A DNA stretch of 64,000 nt from the NCBI GenBank assembly GCA_016785225.1, contig JAFBJZ010000836.1, forward strand, positions 124,001 through 188,000. The letters are read 5' to 3'. A program made the translations under genes and the position numbers. Of the stretch, positions 51,514-63,900 are shown one piece after another (the first letter of the stretch is position 1; the number at the start of each line of letters is the position of its first letter). The DNA comes from Psettodes erumei (lineage: Eukaryota; Chordata; Actinopteri; Pleuronectiformes; Psettodidae). The notes beneath the pieces are model-generated. The model was not told where the DNA came from. It worked only from the letters and a program-made list of their open reading frames with translations, and made no database searches.

Positions 51514-52364
51514 CAGACTAAAACCAAATATAGAGGCGTTAACTCCACATTGCCAGACTTTGTCCACAAGCGTCACATTCAGTTTTTATGTGTGTTGTTT
51601 TGTTCAGGATTAGGTGTACTGTCTGTGCTGGCGGCGGTGTGTCTCATGAGAGCAGGGAATCAGTCTGGTCCACTCTGAAGCATCTTCCCAGGCATCATCA
51701 TGATAGTCCCCATCCATTCCTCCTAACCTCACTGATATGATCTCTGAGCAGCCATAAAGCTAAACTAGAGGAAACTTAAAGAGATTAGACTTAAAGCTTT
51801 GGCTGGCTGAGGGGAAAGGGGCCAAAAAGTGAGAGCATCTGAATCGTAAAAACGCAACCTGTTCGAAGGCGAGACAAACGGGTTATTGTTCCATGCTCAG
51901 GAAAAAACAGTACAATTAAAGGTTTCTGAGAGAGGTCTGCGTGCTCTTCAGGAGACAGACACTGATGGGAAAGTTAACAACAGAGGCAGGTAAGCATCCA
52001 ATGATGCTGCTGACATATTGAACCTGTCTCTTTGGCTTGACGAGCGCTGTCACTTTCACAGCAGACAAACAGGAAGCTGTCCATGGTGACTGAGCTGGAG
52101 AGGAATCTGTCCAGTGAACAGATTGCTGGCTTTGTTGTGTCTGAGCTGTGCCAGCCGTGCACCCTGATGAACCAGGCCGGCAGTCATTCCTCAGCCGGCG
52201 CTGCAGTAAACGGCTGTAAGTGGGAAATCTGCACGCACGGCTGGACGGGCGAGGCTTTCATAAGTCAGTGATTAGCTGCATTCACACTTGTTTAAATTCA
52301 TCACATTTCACACAACGTTTTTATAAATGAAATAATAAAATACATGTTTAACTGGATGTTTACA

Positions 52365-52560
52365 TCAGTGGTTTCCAACCTGTTGGCTCCTGACATTTAA
52401 AATGAAGCCTTGTCCTCTTGCTGCTCCCGGCTGCACAGTTTCCCTGTTTATGAGCTTTGAGACATTTAAAGCTGCTCTAATCAATATTTTAAAATTAATA
52501 CTGGATTAAATTACTAAGTGTAATGTGAAAGGTATTGCTTGTAATGACCAACCAACAGAT
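52365..52560. repeat. dispersed percomorph repeat copy
   Basis: ATCAGTGGTTTCCAACCTGT, then AAAGCTGCTCTAATCAATAT are modules I recall from abundant repeats in spiny-rayed fish. Class and exact ends are unknown to me. Confidence 0.45.
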
Positions 52561-54445
52561 AATCATCACCTTGCTACACAGTTTTCTTCAGACAGATAGA
52601 TTTTGTTGGGTTATTGTGAACATTAGTGATGATTTCTGATACATTCTTTGTCTGTGCAGTGTGTCATGGAGGGAATTTAATTTTTGTGTCGAAAAGTAAG
52701 TGAAGTATATCAGTTAGAAAGCTGCAAATGTTTCAGAAAATTTGGCACCCCTTATCTTTATTGCCAGTGCAGGCAGGTGATCCAGTACATTATATGACAG
52801 TGGTACACAGGCAAGGCAGATACAGTATGTGATAAGCATATCTATCACAGAATCAGGAAGTTAGAATAAACAGCCGTTATTTGTTGAAGATCATTGTTTT
52901 TCTTCAGATTGAGTGCCGAGAGCTCACCAACTATAGTATTTAATGATGTTGTGAGGCTCTAGTGTTTGTCCAGGGAGTCTTTAAACTCAGTGATCATCCA
53001 CTTCTCAAGCTTTTCTTCTTCAGTAGATGGAGCCAAACAGCATTTTAATAAGCCTTATAATAACCCCCCCCCAAACAGTTATACACAATTAAAAGCCGGA
53101 CTAGTTTAGTATTTGTCAGTTCACAGCTACCTTAATTAAGGCATTTTTGTCAAGGTCTCAAATGCTAAAACCAGCAGGCTTTCAATCATTTCGTATGATT
53201 GAAGAAAACACTGCACGTCGTACTTAACGAATCCCACAGCGTTCATCCTAAATGAGGAATCAGCAGTTCTCGCTGTGGGTGGAATCTCTCGCCGCCTCCC
53301 TCCCACCTTGATTGTGACTTATCTAGGTCATCTCAGTGCGTTTTAATCAACAATGAGTTGAGAGAGACCCAGTTAGGTGTGAGGCCCACTTTTCTCATCA
53401 AGGTGGGGAAATCTGCTTTATTTCCAGCACATCATCAGTCCTACTGTAATTATCATTGTTTGTGCTCAGCTACATCTAGGATCTTATCCAATTTTAGCAG
53501 TAACTAATAAGACGTTATCGTTTTTCTTTAGATCATTATTAGCTTTCACTCTCTTCAGATACTGTATTTGGTAGTTTAACAAAGATGAGATTCTATTTTG
53601 ACCTGTTTGTGGTTGTGCGCTTGAGTGGATCCAGGCTTGATCTCCATCCCTGCTGATTTCCCACACAAATGACAACCCTGGAACATGTGTATGGATGTGT
53701 TTCTGCTGTTATTGGTCTATGTAAAACTGCTGCACACTATGCTAGGCTCCAGTTATGATTCTTTGTTCTTTGTGAGCTTGTGCTGTTCATTGTTTAAACA
53801 AGACTGTGTCAAAACCGAGGATATGGCTGGACTGTGTATGTGAAACTGAGGGTGTAGTTGAAAACTGCTGTAAAAAACTATTTTCACTGGACACCAGCTA
53901 AGTCCCGCTTCAAAATGTGCTAAATGTTGCTTGATCACATAATATGTTAGTTTGCATATTAGTCACATCATCATGTTGTATTTGCTTTCTACCTAGTGTT
54001 TTTTAAATGCAGCTGAATTCCCATCCTTCTGAGTGAAACCTGAAATTATAACTGTGACTTTGTCTGACGAAATCACATAAGGTAAAGCCAGCAGCTGTCC
54101 AGTGATTTAAATGCTGAATAAAATTTGCAAACCTTACAGAAAGAAAGTTAATTATTTGTCCAAAGAGTCAATACTTAATTTCTTCTCATTTATGGGCTAT
54201 ACCAAAACATTAAAAGAAGATAATACTGTGTGTCAGATTGTTTTCAGTTTGCTCAATTGCCCCTAAGAGGCCAAAAAAATCCAAAGGCAGCCGCAGCCGT
54301 TGCCCTCTCTCCATCTCCATGTGTTGCCTCGTCTTCTATCCTGACACTGTGCCTGTATCTGCATGTGGGAGGGTGTTGATGCAGAACTCGTGTGTTAAGG
54401 CCACTCTTCCTCAATGTGCTCTCATTCTGTCACTGCCTTCAGCGC

Positions 54446-54468
54446 TGTGTGTGTGTGTGTGTGTGTGT
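54446..54468 (+). repeat. GT microsatellite
   Basis: A (GT)n run in intergenic DNA. Confidence 0.88.
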
Positions 54469-54774
54469 GAGTGAAGTGGGTAGCAGGTGGTCAGCACAAC
54501 CGCACCTGTTGTTAATGTGCAGGAGTATTAGAGTACTCCATTTATAGCAAAAATGAACACCCACGCACACAGATGATGAATGAGATGTGGTTTGACAACA
54601 TGGTAAAATCAGGCGTCATAGTATATCGTCTGCCGCGGCCTGAGTCTCGCACACGCTGTCTCATATCCGCTGGTATCTCTAAGTGTTTGTGTGTGTGTTT
54701 TATCTCCCTCCTCCTCCTCTACTCTCTGTGAAGTTTCTAAATTACACTTCACAGATTAGTTCCACAGATAAAGT

Positions 54775-54814
54775 TTGTGTGTGTGTGTGTGTGTGTGTGT
54801 GAGTGTGTGTGTGT
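54775..54814 (+). repeat. GT microsatellite
   Basis: (GT)n with one GAGT interruption, followed by a CATGCATGCAT run. Confidence 0.88.
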
Positions 54815-54988
54815 GCATGCATGCATTTGTGTGTGTCTGGTGTGTCTGTTATGGTGGTAAAGAATGGGATTCCCCTAATTTGAGTAACATTGCTCAAGGG
54901 TTCATGAAAAATCAGGGTGAGAGAAGCACAAGACTGGAGGAAAACAGCTCAGAGTTCAAGCTGTCTCTCACTTGCGCATGTGCGCATG

Positions 54989-54989
54989 C

Positions 54990-55028
<39 letters not shown>
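54989..55028 (+). repeat. CA microsatellite
   Basis: (CA)n of about 18 units, preceded by alternating purine-pyrimidine GCGCATGTGCGCATGCACAC. About 210 bp downstream of a GT run of opposite polarity. Confidence 0.9.
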
Positions 55029-55033
<5 letters not shown>

Positions 55034-57094
55034 TCTTGCACTCTACTGCATTGAACTGTCATGGGAGCTGTGTGTGTGCCTGTGTGCAAGGAGCTCAGCT
55101 CCATTCATTAAGCTTGTCTTTGTTGTGTCAAGGCAGACCTAATTAGATTACACTGCAAATGTTTATTCAAGGCAGTCGTGCAGGAAGCATATGATATGTT
55201 GCAATATGGTATGAGCGCACACACACCAACACAGACACCAAAAACTGTGGTTTAAGACCTCATCGTATGTTCATCAGATGCCTCTGTTTCCAACAGAAGT
55301 GAGATTTGATGTGACAGTGAAACACAGATTCATAGGAGTTCTGGGCCATGAGAGGAAGAGCACTGAACACTGAGCGTCTGTAAATATGCCGCACTTCATG
55401 TCAAACAGCTATCAGCTCATCGCGGGGGGGAATCTGTGTCATTATGATGTGTGACTCTCAGAGTCAGTCATCCCTTCTATAGCTCGCTGCCATCGTTCCT
55501 GTTACTAAAATAAATATTTGGGCTTCTGCTCCCCCAGAAGGCCTGGCCTTCTCCAGCAGTGCCCTGCTTCATGTTCAGGAGGTGACTGACACTGAGAACT
55601 TCATCCTCATGTGCCGATCAACCACTGGAGCAGCTGGCCTTAATAAATCCAGGCAATCCCAATCTGTGTCTCTTCTGAGGCTGTAATCAGTGGTGATGTT
55701 GAAGTGGAGTGATATTAAAACCTCAGTTCATGTGCTGTTTGGACCTTTAACATGCTACTTGAGTTTAACTAATATTATCTAATTAAGCTAAATGCTACAC
55801 TGTAGCTGTGACACACACAAGACTGTGACGATGCTACAACTACACCTAAATGGACTGCAGCCAAAAAAGTAATGTAATTAGTTTCAAGTTGTCGACTCAA
55901 GATGGTCCAACTATATTATTCATCCGCAGAGCAAATGTTGATACCTTTGACTGTAATTATTTTTATTCACAGTCCAGCTGTTGGTATAGAAGAGTTACAC
56001 TGGCAGTTTTTGATGACCCTTTATTCTCTGGAGGTCAAATGCATGTCTGATACATTTAACCTAATTCAGTGCTTTGCAATGCAATGGAATACTCTGCTAT
56101 TGAATCCATAGCAGGTTGGCAGGTAATGCAGAGCTGGCACAAACTATACTGTATGTTTCTCTGTTGGTTCCACCCTGTAGAAAAATTATTGAGTTGCTAC
56201 AGCTTTAAAAATATAGGCATATAGGATTTAAATCCATATAACATCCAAACTGTAAGATATAATTGCACCTACTTGGAGTTTTACAGTATTTCATTTTGAA
56301 ATGTGAAAAGCATAAACATTTCTATTTGTAGAAGACAATCAATTTTATACAGCAGAATATATGCCCCATGATGTATATTATTACTTATTTGGTGAAAATA
56401 AATGTACTGTATGTTTCATTACAAACTTGTGGTCTGCAGAGCTCCTCCAGTTCTTATTATTACTAGCCCGAATGCATGAATGAAAAATGAGCTGGTTATT
56501 TGAGGGCTAATGTGCAGCAGGATACTGGGTATGTGGGTGTCATTATCACCGTCATTGTCGTCGTTACTTTAGCCAAGTGAATGGTGATTTCCTTGGTCCT
56601 CACGCTGCTTTGTCTGAAAATTGCTATAAAAAGTTTGATTTTTTTTTGAAACCCTTCTTTTTTAAAGTTCTTTCTCAGGTCACATCAACATTGAATGACC
56701 CCACCTGCTTGGTCCTTTGCACTCTTGGTTTTCAGTTTGTGTGTGCTGATTTTGAGCCAAGATCCAAAGCTCAGCATCCCCCACAAAGTCTGGGAATAGG
56801 AAGCTATGAAACGTGTGTGAGTCCGTTCGTGTGTTCCTCCATCTCTCACATGTGACTTAGATGCAGTATCTCTTTTCTGATTTGTACAACTTCTCTCACC
56901 ATTGTATTCATGGATTTTTTTTCAAATTAGGGGCTGGTGGTGACGACAATGACCGCTGGAATAAGATGAAATATAGCTACCCTCTGAAACAACAAGGTGC
57001 CATTTCATTTATCTACTGACTACATCATACGTGCAATCAATCAAAACAGGGCAACACAAACACTGGAAGTGGGCTTTCTAAATGCATTTGTGTT

Positions 57095-57320
57095 GCCCTG
57101 CTGGCAGTGGGGCTCTAGGAATGACAATGTAGGTCAGACAACTGATCCAAATGATGGATTGCCACAAAATTCTGTACAGACCTTTTTGGTCCCCAGAGGA
57201 TGAACCCTAATTACTCGGGCGCTCCCCAGCCACCATGAGGTTGCTATTTTTTTTTTGTGAATGTCTCAGTAATTAGATGGCTTGTCATGACTTTGAGAAA
57301 TTCCTGACCAGCATGTGACC
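57095..57320. repeat. dispersed percomorph repeat copy
   Basis: Modules ATGGATTGCCACAAAATTCT, GTCCCCAGAGGATGAACCCT and CACCATGAGGTTG occur in the order of a very abundant percomorph repeat. The copy is diverged and ends near GAATGTCTCAGTAATTAGAT. Confidence 0.6.
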
Positions 57321-58390
57321 GTTTCAATCCCTTAAATATCCCAGTGTTCACCAGAAAAGAGTGCTACGGCCATTGGCTCAAACCACCGCTGTGCCCAAGC
57401 ATGTCTTCATGGAGCTACTTGCGTGGATGCACAGTCCGGACAATTTGTATAAGTTGTTCTTATACAACTTTGCCCAAAGGGTGGATGCATAATTCACTGG
57501 GGATGGCATCTTATTGCTTTGTTTATGACCGCTTGTAATTTTTGGTGCTGTGGGACAGAGGCTCCTTCCCTCTCGCTCTGGATAAGATCGAGGCCGTTAT
57601 CTTAAAGTGTAAAGCCCGTAAGAGCAGCTGCTGGAGGCGACCTTCAGTCGTATGTGCTGTATCTGTCGCTGCTGGCTGTTGCTTACAGATTCTCTTTCTG
57701 TCTTTGTCTGGTCAGCGTGCAAATAGGGAGCTATGTGGATGTGACACAGTGAAGTGGCACGGCCATTTTCACACTTCACAGAGCATCACATGTAGCATGG
57801 CAGGGGAGGGAGGCGGCCTGGGCAGAGCAGCAGTGAAAGAGAGAGAGGAATAAAAACAGGTTTGGTTCTGGAGCCACACACACACACACGCTCTCAAACT
57901 TTCACTCATTACCAGCTCTACCCCTCCACCCCCCCACCCTTCCCTTTTGAAGCACCGATCCTTCTTCCTCCCACACTCTCTCTGTCTCCTGAGGTTTTTC
58001 CTTCCTGACTTTGTTTCTGCTTCCTCTTCCTTCCCGTCCTTCCGCCTTCTGTGTGTTTTTCTTACCCGTCTTTTTATCTCGTCGCCGGCTGCTGGATGCC
58101 ATTTTCTCCTCTTTCCCTCCATGCTCTGATGCTCTTCTTGCATTCACACAGCTGTTGCAACCCTTCTCGGCCGCTCACTCACTTCTGCTGCGCTTTTCAC
58201 ACACACGCTGCTGACAAACCCATACTGTTCTTCTTCCTCTTTCCTGTTCTGCTAACTTCACACTGTCTGTTCCTCTCATGTAAATTTCGAAGTCTTTTCC
58301 TTCACACACACAAAGTCTTGAGTCATATGCCAGTTTGCTAATCTCACACATTAGCACATTTAGACATTTCAACTCACTCTTAATCTGTAT

Positions 58391-58394
<4 letters not shown>

Positions 58395-58435
<41 letters not shown>
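58395..58435 (+). repeat. CA microsatellite upstream of adcy2
   Basis: (CA)n of about 20 units, roughly 600 bp upstream of the adcy2 ATG. Confidence 0.92.
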
Positions 58436-58437
<2 letters not shown>

Positions 58438-58521
58438 TTATCCACCATCCCTCCCCAGCACAAACATTGGTACACACCCTCTCCCCTCTTGCTCTCTTTT
58501 TCTCCCTCCCGGTTATACACA

Positions 58522-58575
58522 TTCTCTCTCTCCCTCTCTCTCTCAGCTCTCTCTCGCTCTCTCTCTCTCTCCCCC
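58522..58575 (+). repeat. CT-rich tract upstream of adcy2
   Basis: A near-pure CT run with a few interruptions (CAGCT, CGCT). Such tracts are common near TATA-less promoters and may bind GAGA-type or pyrimidine-tract factors; function is inferred. Confidence 0.8.
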
Positions 58576-58838
58576 TCAGTTCTCATCTGCGCCTCAGCAG
58601 AGTAACATGTTGCCTTGTCGCAGCTCCAGCGCCGAGCTGTAAGCAGAGCCTTCCTGCTCTCTGTCTCTTCTGATCAAGCATAAAGGAGGAGGAGAAGCAA
58701 GAGTAAGAGAAGTGAAATCTCACTGCTCCTCTTTGGTGTCCGTCCAGCTTTTCTGGGAGGAGGAGCAGAGAGAGAGAGAGAGAAGAATCGGGTTTCACAC
58801 TGTCCTTAGTCACTTTCTCACCTGGAGTGGATCCAAGG

Positions 58839-58925
58839 ATGCAAGGGAAACTGGAGGAGATGAAAAGTTGGATCCCCTTCTCTCAGCTGTCCATCCATCC
58901 CTCACAGCTGACCAAACTTTTTTAA
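58839..58925 (+). promoter_or_regulatory. candidate uORF in adcy2 leader
   Basis: ATG at 58839 (A at -3, C at +4) opens 28 codons ending at TAA 58923-58925, 108 nt before the adcy2 start. It does not overlap the main frame. It is real only if the mRNA starts upstream of 58839. Confidence 0.45.
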
Positions 58926-59033
58926 AAGGGGGGGGGGGGACTTTTGAGAGTGAGGAGGACAGGGACCACTTTCTGTGTGCACGTGTTTTGGTCAGTAAGA
59001 AAGTGGAGCCATCCTTCCAGAGGCAGCTTACCC

Positions 59034-59297
59034 ATGTGGCAGGAGGCTCTGTGGACCCGCGGACGCTACCTGCTTGAGAAGAGCGATGGAGGCGAGGGCG
59101 CCGAGGGGCCCGAGAGCATCGGGGACGGGTGCCCGGGGTTCCAGGGTGAGGTGTGCGTGGAGGGCGAGAAGCCCCAGGACTGGCTGTATGAGTCCTACTA
59201 CAGAATGAGCCAGCAGCATCCGCTGATCGTGTTCCTGCTGCTGATCGTCATGGGAACCTGCCTCGCACTGCTGGCGGTGTTCTTCGCTTCGGGACTG
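59034..59297 (+). CDS. adcy2: adcy2 first coding exon (adenylyl cyclase type 2, N-terminus)
   Basis: ADCY2 makes cAMP from ATP at the plasma membrane and is stimulated by G-alpha-s and by G-beta-gamma. Seen: 88 codons from ATG 59034 to a GT donor after GGA CTG (GTGAGTG at 59298), ending in phase 0. The protein starts MWQEAL, then has an acidic Gly-rich cytosolic stretch, WLYESYYRMSQQHPL, and the first half of membrane helix 1 (VFLLLIVMGTCLALLAVFF). The last two are close to human ADCY2; the segment of about residues 18-48 is longer than in human. The ATG is the first in frame and gives the family start. The catalytic domains lie in later exons beyond 64000. Position after tent4a on the same strand matches human 5p15.31. 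Confidence 0.95.
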
Positions 59298-59516
59298 GTG
59301 AGTGTGTGTGTGTGGTGTGCAGAGATAAAATGTTTAGAGGTTTGGATAAATTAATCCATCCAAAAAGATGAGGTAAGAGAAGTTTGAGCTTAAACATAAA
59401 CCAATAAACAGAAAATTTTAATGTTGTTCTGAATTTTTGAATCAGCTTACTTTTGTCTTGCTCTCTTGTCATTTCTTCTACATTTTGTAAAAAAATAGAA
59501 GAAGATTTGGTCATGG

Positions 59517-60151
59517 AAGGAATTGTTCAACATGTTGGGAAATATTTCTTCACTTGCGGAGAATTAGATGAGAAGAGAGACACAACTCACACATCTATGA
59601 AGTAAATTTGTAACTACAGCCATTTGGCTTAGCAGGAGGTAATGGCTAGCCTGACTCTGCCTGAAGATAACCCAATCACCTCCAAAACTCGCTCATTACA
59701 GCGATCAACACAGGTTGCTTTACCTGGTCTGTGCCCACGTCCTCTAACGTGATACCAGAGACCATCTTTCTCTCTGCACTGCAAACTGGTACGAGATGGT
59801 TGGATGAGGGGAGGTAGTCCACGAGGTAATCCATCGTTGCTCTCAGACAGATAAAAACTTTAAAATCCCTTTTTTATTTTGTGCTGGGCTGTTTCCGTGC
59901 CAGAGGAATGGATTGATTGTCGTTTTTACACTTAAAAAACAAAGTGTAACGTGTTAATTAGTGAGCTTTAGAGGCACTGGGAGGCAGATTTTGTTATCTG
60001 TGGACAGAAGCAAACTAGCCATTTCCCCCTGTTTCCAGTCTCCCAGTGCAAAGCTAAGCAAACCAGCTCTCAGCTCCAGCTACATAGTTAAACATCTTGC
60101 GCTCGACAAGAAAGCAAATAAGAATATTTTTCAAAATGCTGAACTGCTCCT
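59517..60151. mobile_element. foldback/MITE-like DNA element with inverted arms (adcy2 intron 1)
   Basis: Left end AAGGAATTGTTCAACATGTT and right end CAAAATGCTGAACTGCTCCT are imperfect inverted repeats over about 30 bp. Inner arms are also inverted: GTAATGGCTAGCCTGACTCT near 59639, against the reverse complement of AGCAAACTAGCCATTTCC at 60008-60025 and of GTTAATTAGTGAGCTTTAGA near 59953. There is no transposase. Length about 635 bp. I recognise it as a repeat family abundant in percomorphs. Confidence 0.75.
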
Positions 60152-60882
60152 CAAACATGCATCGCGATCCGCAGCACAGAGAAAATAGTGCCACCTGCGA
60201 AAGTGAACAAACGCACAAACACGTTGTGATGCTGCACATACAGTGCATCGTCATTCAAATTGTGTGTGCAGTACTGTATAAAAACAACATAGAAAGAAAC
60301 GTTTTTGAATCTGTAACTTTAGTTACAGTACAGAGTTAATTTTCTTTTTGATGAAATTCCAAATTGGTCAGGATAGAAGCGACAGCATTTTTTTATGGCA
60401 CATTCCATTAAAGCACCATAAAAAGGTCCTGTTTTGTTACAACCTATAAATATCACTGAATATCAGATCGAAACCTTCTTATTTGCATCGCAGAAAAGTT
60501 TTCAGAATAAAAGGAGAGTTTTGGTTTAAGCTCGGGACTGAATGAGACTGGGAGGCCAACGTGCACGTGCATGGTTATGTTGTGACAGCATAAGAGTGCG
60601 CAAAGCGGCACTTTAAATTTGAAACGTCGGGTTTGCAGAGTGGATCAAGAGCGGGATGAGAGTTTAGTTGGCGGCTGTGTGGGTGTTGGTGCTTTTGTCA
60701 AGTGAAAAGTGTTGTTTTGGCCACAAACACTCAACCACAATCACAAGCTATTGTTTCCCAAGTGCTGCTTTTGTGTTTCTATGAAATAGCCGTACAAAAG
60801 GAAGCCCACTCATTGCCGAGGTTGGTGTTGTTTCAAAATGATTGTTTTGCTGTTAAATGTTGGGGATGAGCTGCAGATTTCG

Positions 60883-60884
<2 letters not shown>

Positions 60885-60940
<56 letters not shown>

Positions 60941-60943
60941 GCG
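60885..60943 (+). repeat. long GT microsatellite in adcy2 intron 1
   Basis: (GT)n of about 25 pure units, then GCGTGTGCGTC. Likely length-polymorphic. Confidence 0.93.
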
Positions 60944-63900
60944 TCATGTGCTCGCAAATCAGTGCCTGGAGGTTGTTACTGAAGTCCTGTTACATTCAAT
61001 TGAACTCTATAACGGCATCATTCCCAGGAGAACCACCTCCAAAATCAATCCCTTTACTCCTGTTTAAGACAAATCAATAAATCTTATTGCCCCGACCGGT
61101 TGATGTAATTCTCCATGTTGTACTCTTCTGCTGGGGCTTTACACTTAAATGTTCACAGGTTCAATTACAATCTCCCCTGATAATTTCCCCATCATTCACA
61201 ATATTAATGAAATTATTTTCCCATCTTAAATAACAGACATACTTGTCTATAGTTACAGAGCAGTTGTTCAGTGAGGCGTGTGTATATTTATTACTGCTGG
61301 ACGTGGAAGAATGGCAGGAATAAATAGAGGGTGGGTTTGGAGCTGGGGACTGGGCAGCAGAGGGAGGGGAGGATGTTGTTGTAAGTGTTCTGGCTTTATC
61401 AGTGAGCTGACAGAAATCCAACCAAAGCAGCACTAATGCTCCCAAAATTACTACACACTTTTATCTTTCCCCACAGATCAGGGCTGGAGCTGGTGAGTGC
61501 ACTGTTTGTGTCAAGACAAAGACTCTTACCCCCGTACCAGACCAAACGTGTGGGAATGTGCTTGGGTGTTTTGGCATGTGCATGTGCATTCAGGCATTTG
61601 TGTTCATGTCCGTGATTGTGTGTGTGTTGTTTGGGTGTGTATTTATCAGGGGAAGTCTCGAATTTCCTTCAGAGGCTTATCTGCAGCTTTTAGAGAAAAT
61701 AATTCTTCTTGTCCTCCTTAGTTGCCTTGAAGTTGCATTGATTGAAACATGTGTCGGTATGAAGGTGTCTTTGTGTGTGTGTGTGTGTAGACTCAGCAAT
61801 TACATGGCAGTATGTTAACCAACTGACCTTTAAAACACCCTTTGATAGTTTAATTGAGATCAATATTATATCTGGTAATGGGACATTGGAAATCTATAAA
61901 CTGGACAAAGGAGCTCCCATTATTACATCACTATTCTTTTTTATTGACCAAGATGTTTTATCAGTCCATGTTTCTGGTAGTTTATAATCATTTGGAACAA
62001 ATTTTTAGTCCTTGCATTTTCAAACATTGTCGATATTATATTAGTGGCATGTGCAAACATTGATTTATTTCCATCTCATCAAGAGTTTGATAGATTCAGG
62101 GCTGTGAGCGCAGGTTTTTTTTTTTTATAATGATGGATCATTAATCTGTTACTTGGGAGCAGGAAGGTGAAAGAATGAGATGAAATACACGCTGTGACAT
62201 CACTGACTGAGGTGTGGTTAGAGCTGCCCCACCACAAAGCTCAAATTTTACCCTCTGGGCAATAGCTGTTTGTACATGATGTATAGAAAAAGCCTTGATG
62301 TCCTTAAGTAAAATTCCACTCGTCACAGAAAAAATAACTTTGAAGTGTTATATGTAAGTGTTTGCTAACAAAAGCCAATGAATTGTGGCCCAAAACAGGC
62401 TACAAATAGAAACTCTCCAAATGAAATGATGAAATACTCTTGTCTCTGCCCGCTAGAATGACACATAGGAGCGTTTTCTTATCTTTCTTAACTATCAACA
62501 GATGTGACAATTGTTTGGTTAGACGTATTCACAAAAATGACTTGATTAGATATGGATAATGATGTTAGTTTGGGTGAAAAGAAGTTTGTAATTTGGGTTG
62601 AATTTGCCATTCCATCATAGAATAACAATTGGTTGATAAAAAAAGTGCTGCCGTTAAGTGCTGACTAGTCTATCAGATCTCCTCCATAGTTCAACCACTT
62701 CCTCAGTTACAGTTTCTTAAAGACTTATACCATAATTTTCCCACTGGGCATCCTTCACATATACAGTGCTTATTTTACTGTTTGGCCAGTGGGGATCTTT
62801 GCTTGTGTAACTGCGTTTCAAACTGGTTCAATCCTCTCAGCGCCGTCGTCCCACTGCTGCGCCCTCTGGCATCTTTTTATGTGATTGGGAAATGACCGTT
62901 TCTTCACTCTGTACTGAAGAAGTCCTCTCCTGGGGGTGCTATGATGAATGCATGTATGAACACACAGCTGAAGTAACACAGTCTCTCAAAATATATATTT
63001 GTGTGTGTGTTTGTGTATACATTAGCGAGAGAGAGATGTATAGATAAACAGAAATACACATCTTTTCAACCGGTTTAATCAACCTCTGGTTCACATATGT
63101 GCACGCTCTGCAACCTCTGACCTGTTTTAGCAAACTGCAACTGTTCCTCTGCACTGCAAATAGAGCACTCGAGGAAAGGTCTGTTGATTATTGATGATTT
63201 TCATAACCAGGCTGAGAGCAGACCAAAAGAAACCACCAGTGCGCCTCATCAGGCGGGATGAATATTCAACAGGCACCAAAACATGGAAAGTGCATACACT
63301 GTCATGATTTCATCACACTCCCCCTTACCACCTCTCCCCTTCTCCTCACTCTCTGACATAATGCATTTGGTGTGTTTGTGCCATTTCCCTGCTGAAGAAC
63401 TACATTAGTGCATATGCCTCTTTCTGCCTGCCTGCTGCTTCTGTGTCCCCCCTTCCTCTCCCAGTATAATAGCTGGATAAGCCAGACTTGGTTAAAAAAA
63501 GAAATAATTGTTCTTGATGACAATGCGCCACAATATGGCAGTCGGGCACAACTCCCTCCCACCAATGCCATATCGAGGGAAGTGGCTTTAAATAGCTTGA
63601 AAAGGGTTTTAGCAGGATTAGACGGCCTACAATCAGAAATGTGCAAAGTGCAGATGCTTACTTTTTTTTTTCTCACGGCGAGTCATTGAGCGAGAGCGGC
63701 CCCCTCCCTCCCTCCCCTGTGGGATGCATTGATGTGTGTGAGGATGCAGCTCAAACAAAATGAATTTTGCTGGCCAAAGGACGGGTCTCTGTCCCTTAGG
63801 CACCCCTCAGGTATATGTGTGGGTTCGCAGTCTTGCTTACACCCTCATCTGGATTCATCCAGCGCCCCAGGTTTACTGTATAGCCGCAGTGACGTCAGCA

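Larger units (their letters stand above)
50085..58300. other. intergenic region between tent4a and adcy2
   Basis: About 8.2 kb without a coding exon that I can support. It holds a hAT-like MITE (50858-51060), other dispersed repeats (about 51165-51300, 52365-52560, 57095-57320), microsatellites (51492-51513, 54446-54468, 54775-54814, 54989-55028), and a 9-bp stem hairpin at 53181-53203. The remainder is AT-rich DNA where adcy2 enhancers may lie, but this is not visible from the sequence alone. Confidence 0.55.
58300..59033 (+). promoter_or_regulatory. adcy2 promoter and 5' leader
   Basis: Adjacent to the first coding exon. It contains the CA and CT tracts, GA-rich blocks (about 58683-58712 and 58756-58786), a G-run at 58929-58940 and a 28-codon uORF at 58839-58925. 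No TATA box is convincing. The transcription start is not determinable from sequence. Confidence 0.5.

Noticed and set aside
58712..59077. Long open frame overlapping the adcy2 start in another phase
   Set aside because: It opens only at GTG, has no ATG, and has no similarity to known proteins.
61477..61495. Possible mini-exon after CACAG and before GTGAGTG in adcy2 intron 1
   Set aside because: The 15 or so bases encode nothing from ADCY2, whose next exon should code for membrane helices.
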